DNA of 64,000 nucleotides from Diplolepis rosae (lineage: Eukaryota; Arthropoda; Insecta; Hymenoptera; Diplolepididae). The stretch's first letter is position 1; each line of letters opens with the position of its first letter. The stretch lies in assembly GCA_030998225.1 (NCBI GenBank), contig JAPYXD010000754.1:5890001-5954000 (forward strand), read 5' to 3'. Made by a program: the position numbers and the translations under genes. Positions 9,610-20,050 of the stretch are shown here, piece by piece. Under the pieces are notes generated by a model that made no database searches, was not told the DNA's origin, and saw nothing but the letters and a program-made list of their open reading frames with translations.

Positions 9610-11297
9610 TTGATTCGATTAGGGAATACAATTAAATTCGTAAATGTCTTTAATACAAACGTTCCAATTGATCTGGTAAAAAACAGCATTGAAGAAAGAT
9701 GGAATCTTATAAAATGTGCTACAAATTTGCCGTTACAAGAGTTCCAAAAAGGAATTGAATTTCTCATGAAAAATACTATTTTTCAGTTTGATAATAAATA
9801 TTATCATCATGTTTTTGGTTTTCCAATGGGGTCTCATATTTCCCCAATGTTAGCAGATTTAGTTTTAGAAGATCTTGAAGAAGTAGTTTAAAAAAAAATA
9901 AATACACTCTTATTACAGATATGTTGATGACACATTTTTAATAATTTCAAAGAATATATGATTAAAAAGACTATAGAAAACTTTAATTCTTATCATTCAC
10001 GATTAAATTTTACATTTGAATTGGAATCTGATAAAAACGATAAAACACGTATTCTGGTAGATATTTAAACTGTTTCTCTAATTATCCTTTTCAACAAAAA
10101 ATTGCGATCATTAAGAATTTAGTAGACACCGCAATATTACTCTCCCATGAAAAATTTCACAAAGAAAATTTAGAAATAATTAAAAATCTACTGATGCTTA
10201 ATAATTATTTAGCATACAAATTTTATAAACAAACATATAAATAACAGCATTTTTCAACTGAAGAATAAAAATAACAATTCAGATTTCATACCAAAGAATA
10301 AGGAGAGAGAAATAGATTACAAATGTGTAGTTCCTATTCCTTATTATGGAAATTTATCTTTTAAAATTAAAAGACAGTTAAAAGAATACAACATAACTAC
10401 AGTTTTCATAAACACATCAGAATTACTCTCTAAACCTGAATCAGTGAAATAGTCACTGATTATATCAGTGAAAATATATCAACTGATGAATCAGTGCCCT
10501 GCTTTGATTTCACTGAGGAATCAGTGAACGCGCCACGTGAACATAATCTTTAAATTTGCGAAGTTCCTGCGAACGATTAAAGTATAGCGATGGATCTTTA
10601 ATTTTTAATTATACATAATATAATTATAAACAATAATAATTACAATATATAATAATAATTACGTAATTTATTTTTGGTGCTGTTTAACCTAAAATAAACG
10701 TGTTCATCGATCATTAAAATATATTGCTGCTTTTATTATTCCCACCTGAACATTTCACTGATTCAATAAGTGAGTTCAATCTATTTCACTGATTCGTCAG
10801 TCGAATTTCACTGATTCTCAGTGCAAAACTTATAGCTGCTGCCATCAGTGAATAGTCACTGCGAATCAGTGGCCGTTCACTGATTCAGGTTTAGAGAGTA
10901 GATAAATACATAAAATTAGGAAAAGATCTATTAGAAAAATTGGAAATTTTAAATGTTTATATGATTCCATGCGTAGATTGTTCAAAAACTTATGTAGGTC
11001 AAACTGGAAGAATGCTTTTTGTCAAATGTGATGAACACAAACAAAATTATTAATTTAAATGAAAAATACCATAATGTAGTTACGGAACACAGAATGAACA
11101 ATAAAAATGATACAAGTAATCAACATGATTTTGATTGGGACAATATTAAAATTTTACATAAAGAATCAAACTATTTCAAAAGAATAATTGCAGAAATGTT
11201 TTACATACAAAATGAAGGAGGAAATAGTATTAATGTGATTACTGACTTGAAAGATTACAACTCTTCTTATGATATAATTTTAGATCAACTCATATAA
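9610..11297 (+). pseudogene. Penelope-like retroelement remnant (RT and GIY-YIG)
   Basis: In broken frames this encodes the C-terminal two thirds of a Penelope-like polyprotein. The RT part has VFNTNVPIDLVK and GFPMGSHISPMLADLVLED, then a frameshift, then RYVDDTFLIIS with the catalytic YVDD at 9920-9931. The linker follows (QQKIAIIKNLVDTAILLSHE at about 10080). The endonuclease is of GIY-YIG type: NVYMIPCVDCSKTYVGQTGR at 10956-11012, then HDFDWDNIKILHKESNYFKR towards the end. Several frameshifts and stops, plus a 473-bp MITE at 10426, disrupt it. Removing the MITE restores the frame across the join (NTSE-L-DKYIKLGKD). Penelope-like enzymes reverse-transcribe their RNA primed at a nick made by the endonuclease; this copy is dead. 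The 5' part is absent. Confidence 0.9.
10426..10898. mobile_element. ATCAGTGA-rich MITE, type A, full length
   Basis: It starts CTCTCTAAACCTGAATCAG and ends CTGATTCAGGTTTAGAGAG, flanked by TA on both sides. The interior is dominated by ATCAGTGA/TCACTGAT octamers in both orientations near each end, around an AT-rich core (GGTTTAACCTAAAATAAAC-like in other copies). It interrupts the Penelope-like frame, which gives an exact view of the empty TA site. TA duplication and short TIRs suggest mobilisation by a Tc1/mariner-type transposase. Confidence 0.92.
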
Positions 11298-11930
11298 ATT
11301 CAATATTTTTTTTAACAAAAATATAATTTGATTCCATATTCTATAATAATAAAATTGTATTCCTATTGATTATAATATTTATACAATGTACAATTCTTCA
11401 CAAAAATCAGAATTAAAAAGGAAAAAACTTTCTAACAGTCATTGCAATCCGTTATTATTTTTTGACTGTAATTTGACAGTAATTGGGAATTAATATTGAC
11501 TAATATCATTTTAAATATTATTATCGTTTTAAAATGATAAACTTTAACGAATTTATACACTTCTTAAAGCGTTTGAGCAATCAAATATTTTATTCGGTGG
11601 CTGTGATGTTTCCGGAGGAAGTCGAGATATTTCTTCCCAAAGATATTTGAGTTTTACTGCCGTATCTCTTTTATTTGGTATCGATGAGATCTTTCTTTAT
11701 ATTTTACATCTTCTTCAAGTCAGAATAACTGCCTCTTTCTGTCAAAGAACCATAATGCAGAAATAAATTTGAAAAAGATGTAAAGTTTTTCAGAGTGCTA
11801 TTTGAGAAAGCTGTTTGAATATTACATCTTTCTTCCTCTCATTTCGCCAATAACTGGCTTATGATAGTTCGAATATCATTTCTTCTAATATTTGTTACAT
11901 TGTTATATCCGACATAAATAATCAGGTACC
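11298..11930. other. No gene recognised
   Basis: AT-rich sequence after the Penelope remnant. Possibly part of its 3' untranslated region, but no terminal repeat or target duplication is visible. Confidence 0.35.
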
Positions 11931-12740
11931 CGTGCAGAAATTCCAATGGAGGCCTAGTGTGGCTCTGACTAGTTTGCCCTTATCTAGTCGGGATCAAGCG
12001 TGGAAAACTAGTCAGGGCCCCTTTCGGTAACGTAACTTTGCCGAGGTGGGCCCCACTAGACTTTCTAGTAGGGGTTTAGTGAGGTCAACCCTTACACTAC
12101 CTCACCTACAAAAAAGGACACTATTAGGGCCCTATTGGACCTCCGCATTGTATTTAACGGCATATATCAGCAGAGTCACGTGACCAATTTTGTTCAGGTA
12201 TCTCACTGAAAAAATAATAAATAAATAAGAAATAAAATAGTTTTGAAAGAAACAGATCAAATTTTTGAATTAAAGAACATTACATAATAAAAAGAATTAT
12301 ATAAATTTTAGAAGCTTTAATTGATTTTACTATTCACTCCATGTTAATTGAACTACATGTTTAGTTATTGTTACTACCTCGACACAACAGATACACACTC
12401 ATACACACACATGCTCGCATATAATTATTATGATTACATGCTAATTTCAGTCAAAATTATAAAAAAGTTTTCTTAAAAGTGCTTGATTCCTCTTAAGTAA
12501 TGATCTTATCTAAGACCGTGTTCAGGAAATCTCCATTCTTCTGAGGTAAGATCAAATTTTAATGGGAATAATGAATAAAGGTTATGTTGTATCTAATGGA
12601 CCTAACCTTAACCACAAATATTACAAGTAGGGATTCTCTAGTCGGGGCCCCGTCAGATACAAATAGATTTTCCATACTTAAGCGAAACAAGGAATTCCTC
12701 ACTGGCACCTGATAGGGCCCTTATCAGTTTTTCCTATATT
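11931..12740. repeat. Partial relative of the CCCGTG element
   Basis: It begins CCCGTGCAGAAATTCC, matching the end of the element at 971-3075. A GC-rich subterminal zone follows (about 11940-12130: CTAGTCGGGATCAAG, GGTGGGCCCCACTAG, AGGGCCCTATTGG). A second GC-rich patch lies at 12625-12740 (CTAGTCGGGGCCCCGTC). The inner sequence differs from the first copy and no inverted partner end was found. It is a diverged or truncated family member, without the small spliced gene. Confidence 0.5.
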
Positions 12741-12891
12741 AGGAAATTCTAGACCGCTTCAAGCAACAAAAAATTCAAAACTTATGTGTTTCGAAATAAA
12801 AAGAATAAATATACGCTGATGAATCAGTGAAGTGTCACTGATTGTAATCAGTGGTATACATATCGTTGATTCATATATAGAGTTATCTAAC

Positions 12892-13984
12892 ACTGTATAA
12901 AAAATTTTCGGACATTTTTCCCAAAAAAATTGCCGGACAGCTTAAAATACAAATGGGTCGTAAATTTTTCCAACGATATAATTTAAGTAGAAAAAGATCT
13001 AAAAAAAGTGAACAGATTTTGGTTCTTGGTGAATCATTTCCGCTTTTCATGGGAAAAATTTCATACTAATAGTTCAGAAGTAAGTCCGAAAATTCGGTCA
13101 ATTTTCCTCAAATCTATGAAATATTTCCACTTTCTGTAGGAAAATCTATACTTCCTAAGGATTAAGGAAAAATTTCCTAATACATAGTAAGAAAATTTAC
13201 CGATATTTTTTACAGTGAAGTTTACAATTTTTGCTAAATTACGTTTCAATTTTAGAAAAAACGTGTCATAGTGAGAATTTTTCGCAGCGAAATACTAAAC
13301 CTTAGATACACCATATATGATAATTGACTATAGATTACATCAAAATTTACTATAACCTATACTAAAGTATCATATAATTTTTCGAATCTTTAGTATTTTG
13401 ACTCCGAAAAATGTTCAGTCTGCTAGGAATAATTACCATTGCACCTCGATTTTCCCTTAATTCCTAATATTTTTTAGAATGGTTGTAATATTTTGCATTG
13501 GCATTGGGTCAGCTCATTTCCATCAGGATTAACACAGGTCTACAAAATATAAGGTTGTGATTGTTATAGAAATACCGATAGTGATTTCCAAAGTAATTGT
13601 TGGCATAGAAACCGAATCTGGGCTCAGAATCAGGCTTTCGAGTAATCCTAACCTAAAAGAGCGAAAAACACGGTTTTACGTTATATTTGAGATATACATT
13701 AATATGTATTATTTCAATTTTTCTAACCGGAGATATCGTCGATTGAAAAAAAAAATTGCAGGTTTCTCAATGACCAATATATGGCGGGAAAAAATGATAG
13801 GACGTCAAATTTGTTTTATCATTCTTATTCTTATTCTGAGCACGAATTCGGTTTCTGCGCCCAAAATTACTTCGGAAATGTACCTCAGCTATTCCATAAC
13901 AAAACCATGAAGACCTGTGTAATTTATTTTAAAAAATTATTATTATAAAATAGAACATATATCTCTATAAAAAGTTTCTCCGTG
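12892..13984. mobile_element. Degraded CACGGAGAAA-type palindromic element
   Basis: The right end reads AAAAAGTTTCTCCGTG followed by TA, like the palindromic MITE at 7294. The core at 13255-13420 keeps an inverted pair around AATACTAAACCTTAG and CTTTAGTATTTTGACTCCG. The left boundary (TA then CACTGTATAAAAAATTTTC at 12892) is a guess. Another MITE is inserted at 13533-13919. Confidence 0.4.
13533..13919. mobile_element. MITE with ACACAGGTCT ends, copy 1
   Basis: The ends are inverted: ACACAGGTCTACAAAAT at the left and GAAGACCTGTGT at the right. The interior contains AGTAATCCTAACCTAAAAG, also present inverted in the larger relative at 51603-52414 (CTTTTAGGTTAGGATTACT). The open frame across it (13557-13910) is a by-product and has no recognisable domain. 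Confidence 0.7.
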
Positions 13985-14159
13985 TATTTACAGAGAATGT
14001 CATTAAAAAATGTCTTATTTTCGAACGTGATCAGGTACTTTTACGAAGTTAAATAGCAACTTCTGAATTTAAGAACTCTACTTTTCAATGAAGCTAATGG
14101 AGTCTATAAAATTCTAATAAAGGTAAAAGCATTAGGATCTCTAATGTAGATATGAAGAC

Positions 14160-14580
14160 TATAAAAAATAGTATATTGTGCAACTAGGGAAAAAAAAGAT
14201 TATTTTGCGAGTGTGAAGTTTGATACCCGAACAAAGCGAGGGCAATAATCAGATGTGTAAAATAAATGTTTTTCCTGTGTTGCACACAAATTTTTTCTAC
14301 TGGGGGGTAAAAAAAATGGGCTTGTCTGTCCCGCAGGGGGCAATAAAATGCACTTTATGACGTGCTACTAGATAAATAGTATATTTTGTATCAAGTGCGG
14401 AAAGGCATATTTTAACGCAGGAGCCAGTGTCGTTTTGCGTGCGGAAAGTTTATTTTTCCGCGCTAGTGCGGTAAAATTTTCAAGGTTGTTTTAATTTTCC
14501 GCACACTTAAAATTTTACTACAATAGTGCAGGAAAATCTACTTTCCGCACGCAATACGATACTGACAAGACTAACTTTTG
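14160..14580. repeat. Copy of the AGTATATTGTGCAA repeat family
   Basis: AATAGTATATTGTGCAACTA, GAGTGTGAAGTTTGATACCC, AACAAAGCGAGGG and the motif TTTTCTACTGGGGGGTAAAA match the element at 36901-38020 in order. A GTGCGGAAAG-based hairpin region follows at 14395-14570 (GTGCGGAAAG and CTTTCCGCAC pairs). It is non-coding; the exact borders are unclear. Confidence 0.55.
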
Positions 14581-15290
14581 GTGTACGGCTCACAAATAAG
14601 TTTTTATTCAAGTTTTAATTTCGGCTAACTTCACGATGTAATGTAAACTAAACCAATAGGATATATATACTGAGTGACTAAATTCAAACCATAATCATCT
14701 GTTAGACGCAATACAATTAAGACTTTTTTCTATGAAGACGAGATTGTCCGTCGTATCAATGGATATCTGTAAATTTACACTCTATTCAATCATCAATGAT
14801 TCTCATTTCTACCTTTTCGCCGTTTAATTTCCAAATTTTTTCATAGCAAAATTATTTATTCTTTAATGTCGTTTTAGACATCTTTCACCTAATTCAAAGG
14901 TAAAAGTATAATATAAGGAAGTATTGTAATGACATAAACTAAGATTTCCAAAATTTATATTTATCCCAATTATTATAATTTCAATAAAGTAATTACCTTT
15001 TTCGAAAAGAAAAGAAGTTCTGAAACTAGAAACAATAGAATTTGGTTAATTCAGAGTCGAAGATACTTTTATTTGCGAAGTAATTGAATATCGATTAAGG
15101 AAGTCAAGATCTGAGTTCTTACTTGAAGCTAGACTTCAAACTTAAAGATGTTTTCGCACATTTCGTTAAAACTTTTATCCATAGTTTTTGAATTTACTTT
15201 CTCCATTTTCTCCTCGCTTTAACTCTTTAGCGAACTCGGATCGTGCATTATATTTGATTAACGAGCATAAAAGCGTTTAACTTTCATTTC

Positions 15291-15580
15291 AAAAATTAAG
15301 TCCGTGGAATTCAGTCATTTTAAACGAAATTTTTTTTTATGTCCAGCAGAATTATAATTAGTAAACCATTAATTATTAAACTTTAACTGGAAATGCAGTA
15401 GATTGATAAATATTAATCACTCAATATCTTTAATTTTAAAAATTAAGTCCCTGGAATTCAGTCATTTTTTTCCAATAAGAAATTTTTTTTTATGTCCATA
15501 AGAATTATAATTAGTGAACCATTAATCATTAATCATCAAACTATAACTGGAAATGCAGCAGAGTAATAAATATTAATTAC
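15291..15580 (+). repeat. Tandem duplication of ~146 bp
   Basis: Two adjacent copies start AAAAATTAAGTCC at 15291 and 15437. They share GGAATTCAGTCATTTT, TTTTTTTATGTCCA, GAATTATAATTAGT and AACTGGAAATGCAG in order. The copies differ by point changes and small indels. It lies in the intron upstream of the first visible iRhom exon. Non-coding. Confidence 0.8.
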
Positions 15581-16278
15581 TATTTTTTATTTTTCTTCAT
15601 AAATGAAAAGATAATTATCTCACAATAATCTAAGATTACTTAAAATATCAAATTTTGAAAAGGTAAAATTGTTATCTTCAGATTTGCTCTTATTTTTTAA
15701 ATATATACATATATATATTTCATTTAATTAATATTTTAGTACAAATTCCATGTCAGATAATTAAGATTATTTTCAAGATGCAGCAATCTATTTTTTAACA
15801 AAACCAAGATGACAAAATCAGTTCATTGAAATGTCAAATTATTTTAACGCACTCGATATTGGCATATTGTGCTTCGCTTTGTTATAGAGTTTCATTTTCC
15901 CGTATCGAAGTCCATTCATAGTCCAGATTAGTCGGAAGCTTGAATGAAAATTGGATAGGTCGATGGATCTGGTGATTGTTGAAGTTAATGACTTACTCCC
16001 ATTGTGGAGAACAGGGTGGGTCTAAACTAGAGACCAATGTAAACCACCAAAGTTTTGGGATTAAAAAATTTTGAACAGCTTCATAAACAAAGTAAAAATA
16101 ATAAGAATGATACAAACAGAAAATATCCGTAACCATTTTTTTCCCATTCCCTAACATTTATATATCTGATTCAAAAGGCACCAAATATAGAAATTTTTAT
16201 ATTTATCTACGATATTACTTGTATATTTTAGTTTCTATTATTGTGTATCTGTGAATAATAAATACTATTTTTTTTCAG

Positions 16279-16623
16279 GCAACCTTCACCCAGTTCCGGT
16301 ACCACTGGTACCTCGACCATTTCCTCAACTGGGCCCGACAGCGAAAATGATCAGAACATCGGAATGTACGCCGTCGAGAGTGGGTCGACGGAAACGTCGA
16401 CGGTAACACCTATTGATAGTTCCCCATCTCTGCCTCAAAACACAATTAGCTCTTCCGGAACAATCACTTCAGCTGTTACCACACCAAACATCACCAGGAG
16501 CGTGTCAGCTCCAACGGGCCAACGACCCTTACCACAAGCAACTGTTTCTTCCAGTAATTCAGCCACAATGGGTCAAAGGTCGAGATTGAGGAGAAATCCA
16601 AGTCGAACTGACGCTATTCGAAA
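16279..16623 (+). CDS. iRhom: iRhom (inactive rhomboid), N-terminal cytoplasmic exon
   Basis: The exon follows a T-rich tract and CAG and ends at AA|GTAGGT. It is 345 nt, with phase 2 at both ends. Read from 16280 it encodes a Ser/Thr/Pro-rich disordered segment (QPSPSSGTTGTSTISSTGPD onwards), then ITRSVSAPTGQRPLP and RSRLRRNPSRTDAIR. The junction codon joins to the next exon (29617) as ...TDAIR-N-YIKKEAATFFG. iRhoms are catalytically dead rhomboids of the ER and secretory pathway. Where studied, they control trafficking and activity of ADAM17-type proteases or EGF-family ligands. The motif RSVSAP (16496-16513) fits the mode-1 14-3-3 consensus RSxSxP, and 14-3-3 binding to the phosphorylated N-terminal tail is a known iRhom control step. 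On its own the exon is low-complexity; its identity rests on in-frame splicing to the next two exons. Earlier exons are not seen. Confidence 0.7.
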
Positions 16624-17237
16624 GTAGGTCACTATTCATATCCAGATAATTACTGAATAATGACAATTCAACCCCCTTCCTGCTCTAACTCAGTATCCAG
16701 TATCATATGGGCACGTCATTTACACCGAAGATTTAATGCGAGCTCAGAGAGTCGCATTAACCCATCACTCGCACGAATGTGTTCATAAAGATTATCACTA
16801 ACCGTCACTCACAGAGATGCGCGCTCAAAGAGTTTCAAAACTAATTTCAAACCCGTATCACTACAAACTCAAATTCATCTTAACGTCCAAACAAAAGTAA
16901 AATTCAAAATTTCAAGAATTCGGAACCGTTCAAACTCTTTAAATACAAAAAGACGACCAAATTTGGACCAAAAAATTTTTTGAAGTATTTACTAATTTTT
17001 CTAAATCATTTCAGTCGATTATATTGATCATTAGAACACTGCTTGAAAAACTGTTAGAACCATGGTTGGAACCAGGTAAAACGCCATTAAGAATCCAGGT
17101 AGGTTCCAATCCTAAGCTCTGGCACTTTATCCGGACCAACCTGGGTTCTACCGGGAAATTATAACATAATTGTGAAATGCTATCCGGGTGTAAGCGAGTT
17201 ATACATGCGGGTAATTGGTACTCAAATTATATTATTT

Positions 17238-17762
17238 TATGTGCCCCCGGCGCGTAAACTCGTTTTTACGCTACAGTTGAGAGTATCGCAACGTTGTGTA
17301 TTACGATACAGAGGAATGTAATGTAAAAATTGAACTGCGCATGCGCCTATTACGATACATCGGAGCGTAATTTTCTCCTTATTCTTCTTCTTCTTCGTAC
17401 AGCGTTGGCACCGTACTGACAAAGCCTTGTACTTGCATGCGTCTATTACAATACGCTGCTACTTCACAAGATCGAGAAAATCAAAATGGCCAGAAGTTTT
17501 CGTGAAATGTCAAGTGAGATATGCGATAATCACGGCAATTTCGACCTTTTCAGATTGGATTCGAATGTACGCATAAAAACTCCTATGTGTGCCGAAGTCA
17601 CATAAAATAGAATATGTGCCAATGCACACAATTCGGGTAATTACGAGACTCCCTTAAAATTCTCGCAGGAGAACGAAGCCGAGACGAAGCCGAGGCGCGA
17701 TCAGTCCTGTGAGCATTGTCGCTCGTCGCGTAATAACCCTCATTATGCGCCTAGGCACATAA
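17238..17762 (+). mobile_element. 525-bp TIR repeat with GCGCATGCGC box, copy 1
   Basis: The ends TTATGTGCC and GGCACATAA are inverted. The whole length aligns with a same-strand copy at 43195-43717. Shared blocks include AATTGAACTGCGCATGCGC, TTCTTCGTACAGCGTT, AAAATCAAAATGGCC, CAATGCACACAATTCGGG, GCATTGTCGCTCGTC and AATAACCCTCATT. The 3' part has a GC-rich hairpin zone (GAAGCCGAGACGAAGCCGAG; GCGCGATCAGTCCTG). Non-coding non-autonomous element; superfamily not assigned. Confidence 0.85.
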
Positions 17763-18149
17763 TATACTATTAATTCGAAAACGAGACTTAAGAGGGTATA
17801 CCTGGCTACCGCCCGGGATTAGTATATGAAAATTATTCTTCCAAAGTGCACTTTGGGTGTTTAAAAGGGTCTAGCGTGGTTGTATCAGGTACAGTCTGTT
17901 CCACAAGAAAAGGTACGCGTTTTCTCAGAAAGTTTCAAAGATTTTTATTCTTTTCTTTTATGTCCTGACTGCACGTTTGAAGGGCTACGGCGCAACCACC
18001 GATTCGTTTCAGTCTTGTTCGAAGTGTCAGATATTACACAACATTAAGCTATAAGTGCTATTTACGCTAAACGTTACGAAGCGGTTTTTTTGTGCACCCA
18101 TGCACGCGCGACCACATCTTTCATACTTAGCTGCTGCCAAAGTGCTTAA

Positions 18150-18848
18150 GGGGGGAGACTCGTTTAGAGGGTAAAAAAAATGCATATTTTTAAATATTTT
18201 TATGAAGTTTCAGATCAAAATTTGAAATACTTCCTTAGCTACAGCCTTTGGCACACCGAGCATACACAAGGCCAGGTGAACGCGCTCGGGATCTTTGAAG
18301 GCCTTTTTCGCGAAACCGTATTTTTGAAAACTGCGGGCGTGATTAGAAGAATTTTTATCAACAGATTTAATCGAACCAGGACATTTTTAAAAGCTTATCA
18401 ATAGAGTTTCTGTTTGAACTAAAAAAATTACATCAAAAGTTATGATAAATAGTTTTTTAAAGCATATAAACTTTATAATTTTGCTTAAAAAATGGAACTT
18501 TTATTTCAAAAACCACCAAATTTTCAAATTTTGAAAATTTCAATAATATTTTTAGTTCAAATAGGAGGTATTCTCATGTAGATTCAGACTTTTTTGGTTT
18601 ATGTGTCTCAGATCAAAATTGCGACCGCTATCACGCCCGTAATGGAGGTCGTCTGGCAGCGCAGTGCTGTAAACAACAATACTTTTGTGTTATAAAGCAT
18701 GATAATTTGACAGTAACAATTTTTTTTTCATAGGTCTTTATCCTCTGGAATGTACCTGTAAAGTTACTTTATCGATATTTGTAATATACTCATACACGCA
18801 AAATTTCTATTTGTCTTAAATTTAGGCGTCCTAAACGAGTCTCCCCCC
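18150..18848. mobile_element. 699-bp MITE with TTAA duplication (GGGGGGAGACTCG ends)
   Basis: Ends GGGGGGAGACTCGTTTAG and CTAAACGAGTCTCCCCCC are inverted and lie directly between two TTAA tetranucleotides (18146-18149, 18849-18852), the hallmark of piggyBac-type insertion. Internally it has inverted blocks around GCGGGCGTGATTAGAAG and ATCACGCCCGTAATGG. No transposase is encoded. It inserted into the Tc1-like element, so it is the younger of the two. Confidence 0.85.
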
Positions 18849-18871
18849 TTAAAAAGTCTAAGCTCTTTCCT

Positions 18872-19133
18872 CAGCAGAGCCGTGTGCAGACACGGCAGAG
18901 CAGTGCCCAAATACTTCCACGCCATGCGCGTGACCACATTCATGAAAATTAGAAGTCACTTGAAATACATCACAAATTGAAAAAAAAAAAAACACAAATC
19001 TCTGCAGGAACATCGAATGAGCCAGCGCAAATCGCATTACATGTGGGAGTGGGGACGAGCATGAAAATGGTCGCGTGCACGACGTGAAAGTATTCTGGCA
19101 CTGCTCTGCCGTGTCAACACACGGATCTGCTGT
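18872..19133. repeat. 262-bp palindromic repeat inside the Tc1 element
   Basis: CAGCAGAGCCGTGTGCAGAC with ACGGCAGAGCAGTGCC at the left recurs inverted at the right (GGCACTGCTCTGCCGTGTC; CACACGGATCTGCTG). The centre is A-rich (a run of 13 A at about 18980). Probably another MITE. The open frames read across it are by-products. Confidence 0.65.
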
Positions 19134-19157
19134 GGAAAAGCATAGCGTGTCCACTGC

Positions 19158-20050
19158 ATGGCTGCTCCGTGCGCGGATACGCATGATCCGTGTCAGCCCA
19201 TTGACACTACGAGTCCAACGCCATATTTAATAAGGAACACGGCTGAATCGTGTCCCGTGCACGCGTCAGCAATGCGCTCTTTTCTCCGTGTAGAGCGGTA
19301 TAGGGACACAAAAACCGTCGATGACCTGCCAGGGAAAGAAGAGACGCGAGCAACGTCCAGTAAGAAGGATAAGATGATCGTTGCACTGTTCAAGCGCAAC
19401 CCAACTCTCCGGCTGCGTAAAGCCAAAGTTAAGCTGGCGGAGAAGGGACTGCACGTTAGTATAAACACCATAAGACACAGATTAGCTGAGGCGAAAGTGC
19501 AGTACCGTCCCACGAGGCAGAAACCCCTGCTCTCAGAGGTTCACATGGAAAACGCTTAACATGGGCTACGGAAAATGTTGATCGCGATTGGTCCAACGTA
19601 CTTTTTTCGGACAAAGCGTCCTTTTGGGCATGGTTTCTCATAAAACGTGCCTGGTCAGCCGCTGGTGAGCGTTTCCTCCAGCGAACTGTTAAATACCCCA
19701 TAAAGATCCATGTTTGAGGATGCTTCTCACAGCGCGGTTTTGGCTGTTTAGAGCTTTTTACTGAGAACCTCAATGGTCAAAAAATGCTTCAAATCTAAGG
19801 ACATGGCCTTCTGAGATCTGCAGAGAAGATGTTTGGTGTATCTCCTGATGCGAATCCAATAGAAAATGTGTGGAGTGTCGTGAAGAGGAAACTTGCTGGA
19901 AGGCGTGCATTCACCCTGAAGCAGCTCTCTCGATGAATTTAGGAGGTACGGCGCTCTCTACCTACGGAATATGCCGAAAAACTAGTCGAGAGCATGCCCA
20001 GAAGATGCCAGGCCATTATCCAGAACAACGGCGATTGGACGGTTTGTTAG
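19158..20050 (+). pseudogene. Tc1-family transposase, disrupted
   Basis: The first frame carries the paired-like DNA-binding region: VDDLPGKEETRATSSKKDKM, then FKRNPTLRLRKAKVKLAEKG and SINTIRHRLAEAKVQYRPTR. The likely start is the Met at 19272. After a frameshift near 19556, other frames read DWSNVLFSD (first catalytic Asp region) and AAGERFLQRTVKYPIKIHV. The C-terminal part reads VSPDANPIENVWSVVKRKLA and NGDWTVC. The segment with the second catalytic Asp has gone: sequence jumps from FGVSP to DANPIENVW, which suggests deletion at short repeats encoding SPD. Known Tc1 transposases are about 340 residues; this copy cannot be functional. Confidence 0.85.

Noticed and set aside
13557..13910. 117-residue frame
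   Set aside because: It coincides with a MITE bounded by ACACAGGTCT inverted ends, and its composition follows the AT-rich repeat.
18858..19513. Antisense frames of about 106-108 residues opposite the Tc1 transposase
   Set aside because: They are on the opposite strand of a recognisable transposase and a palindrome, and lack any domain.
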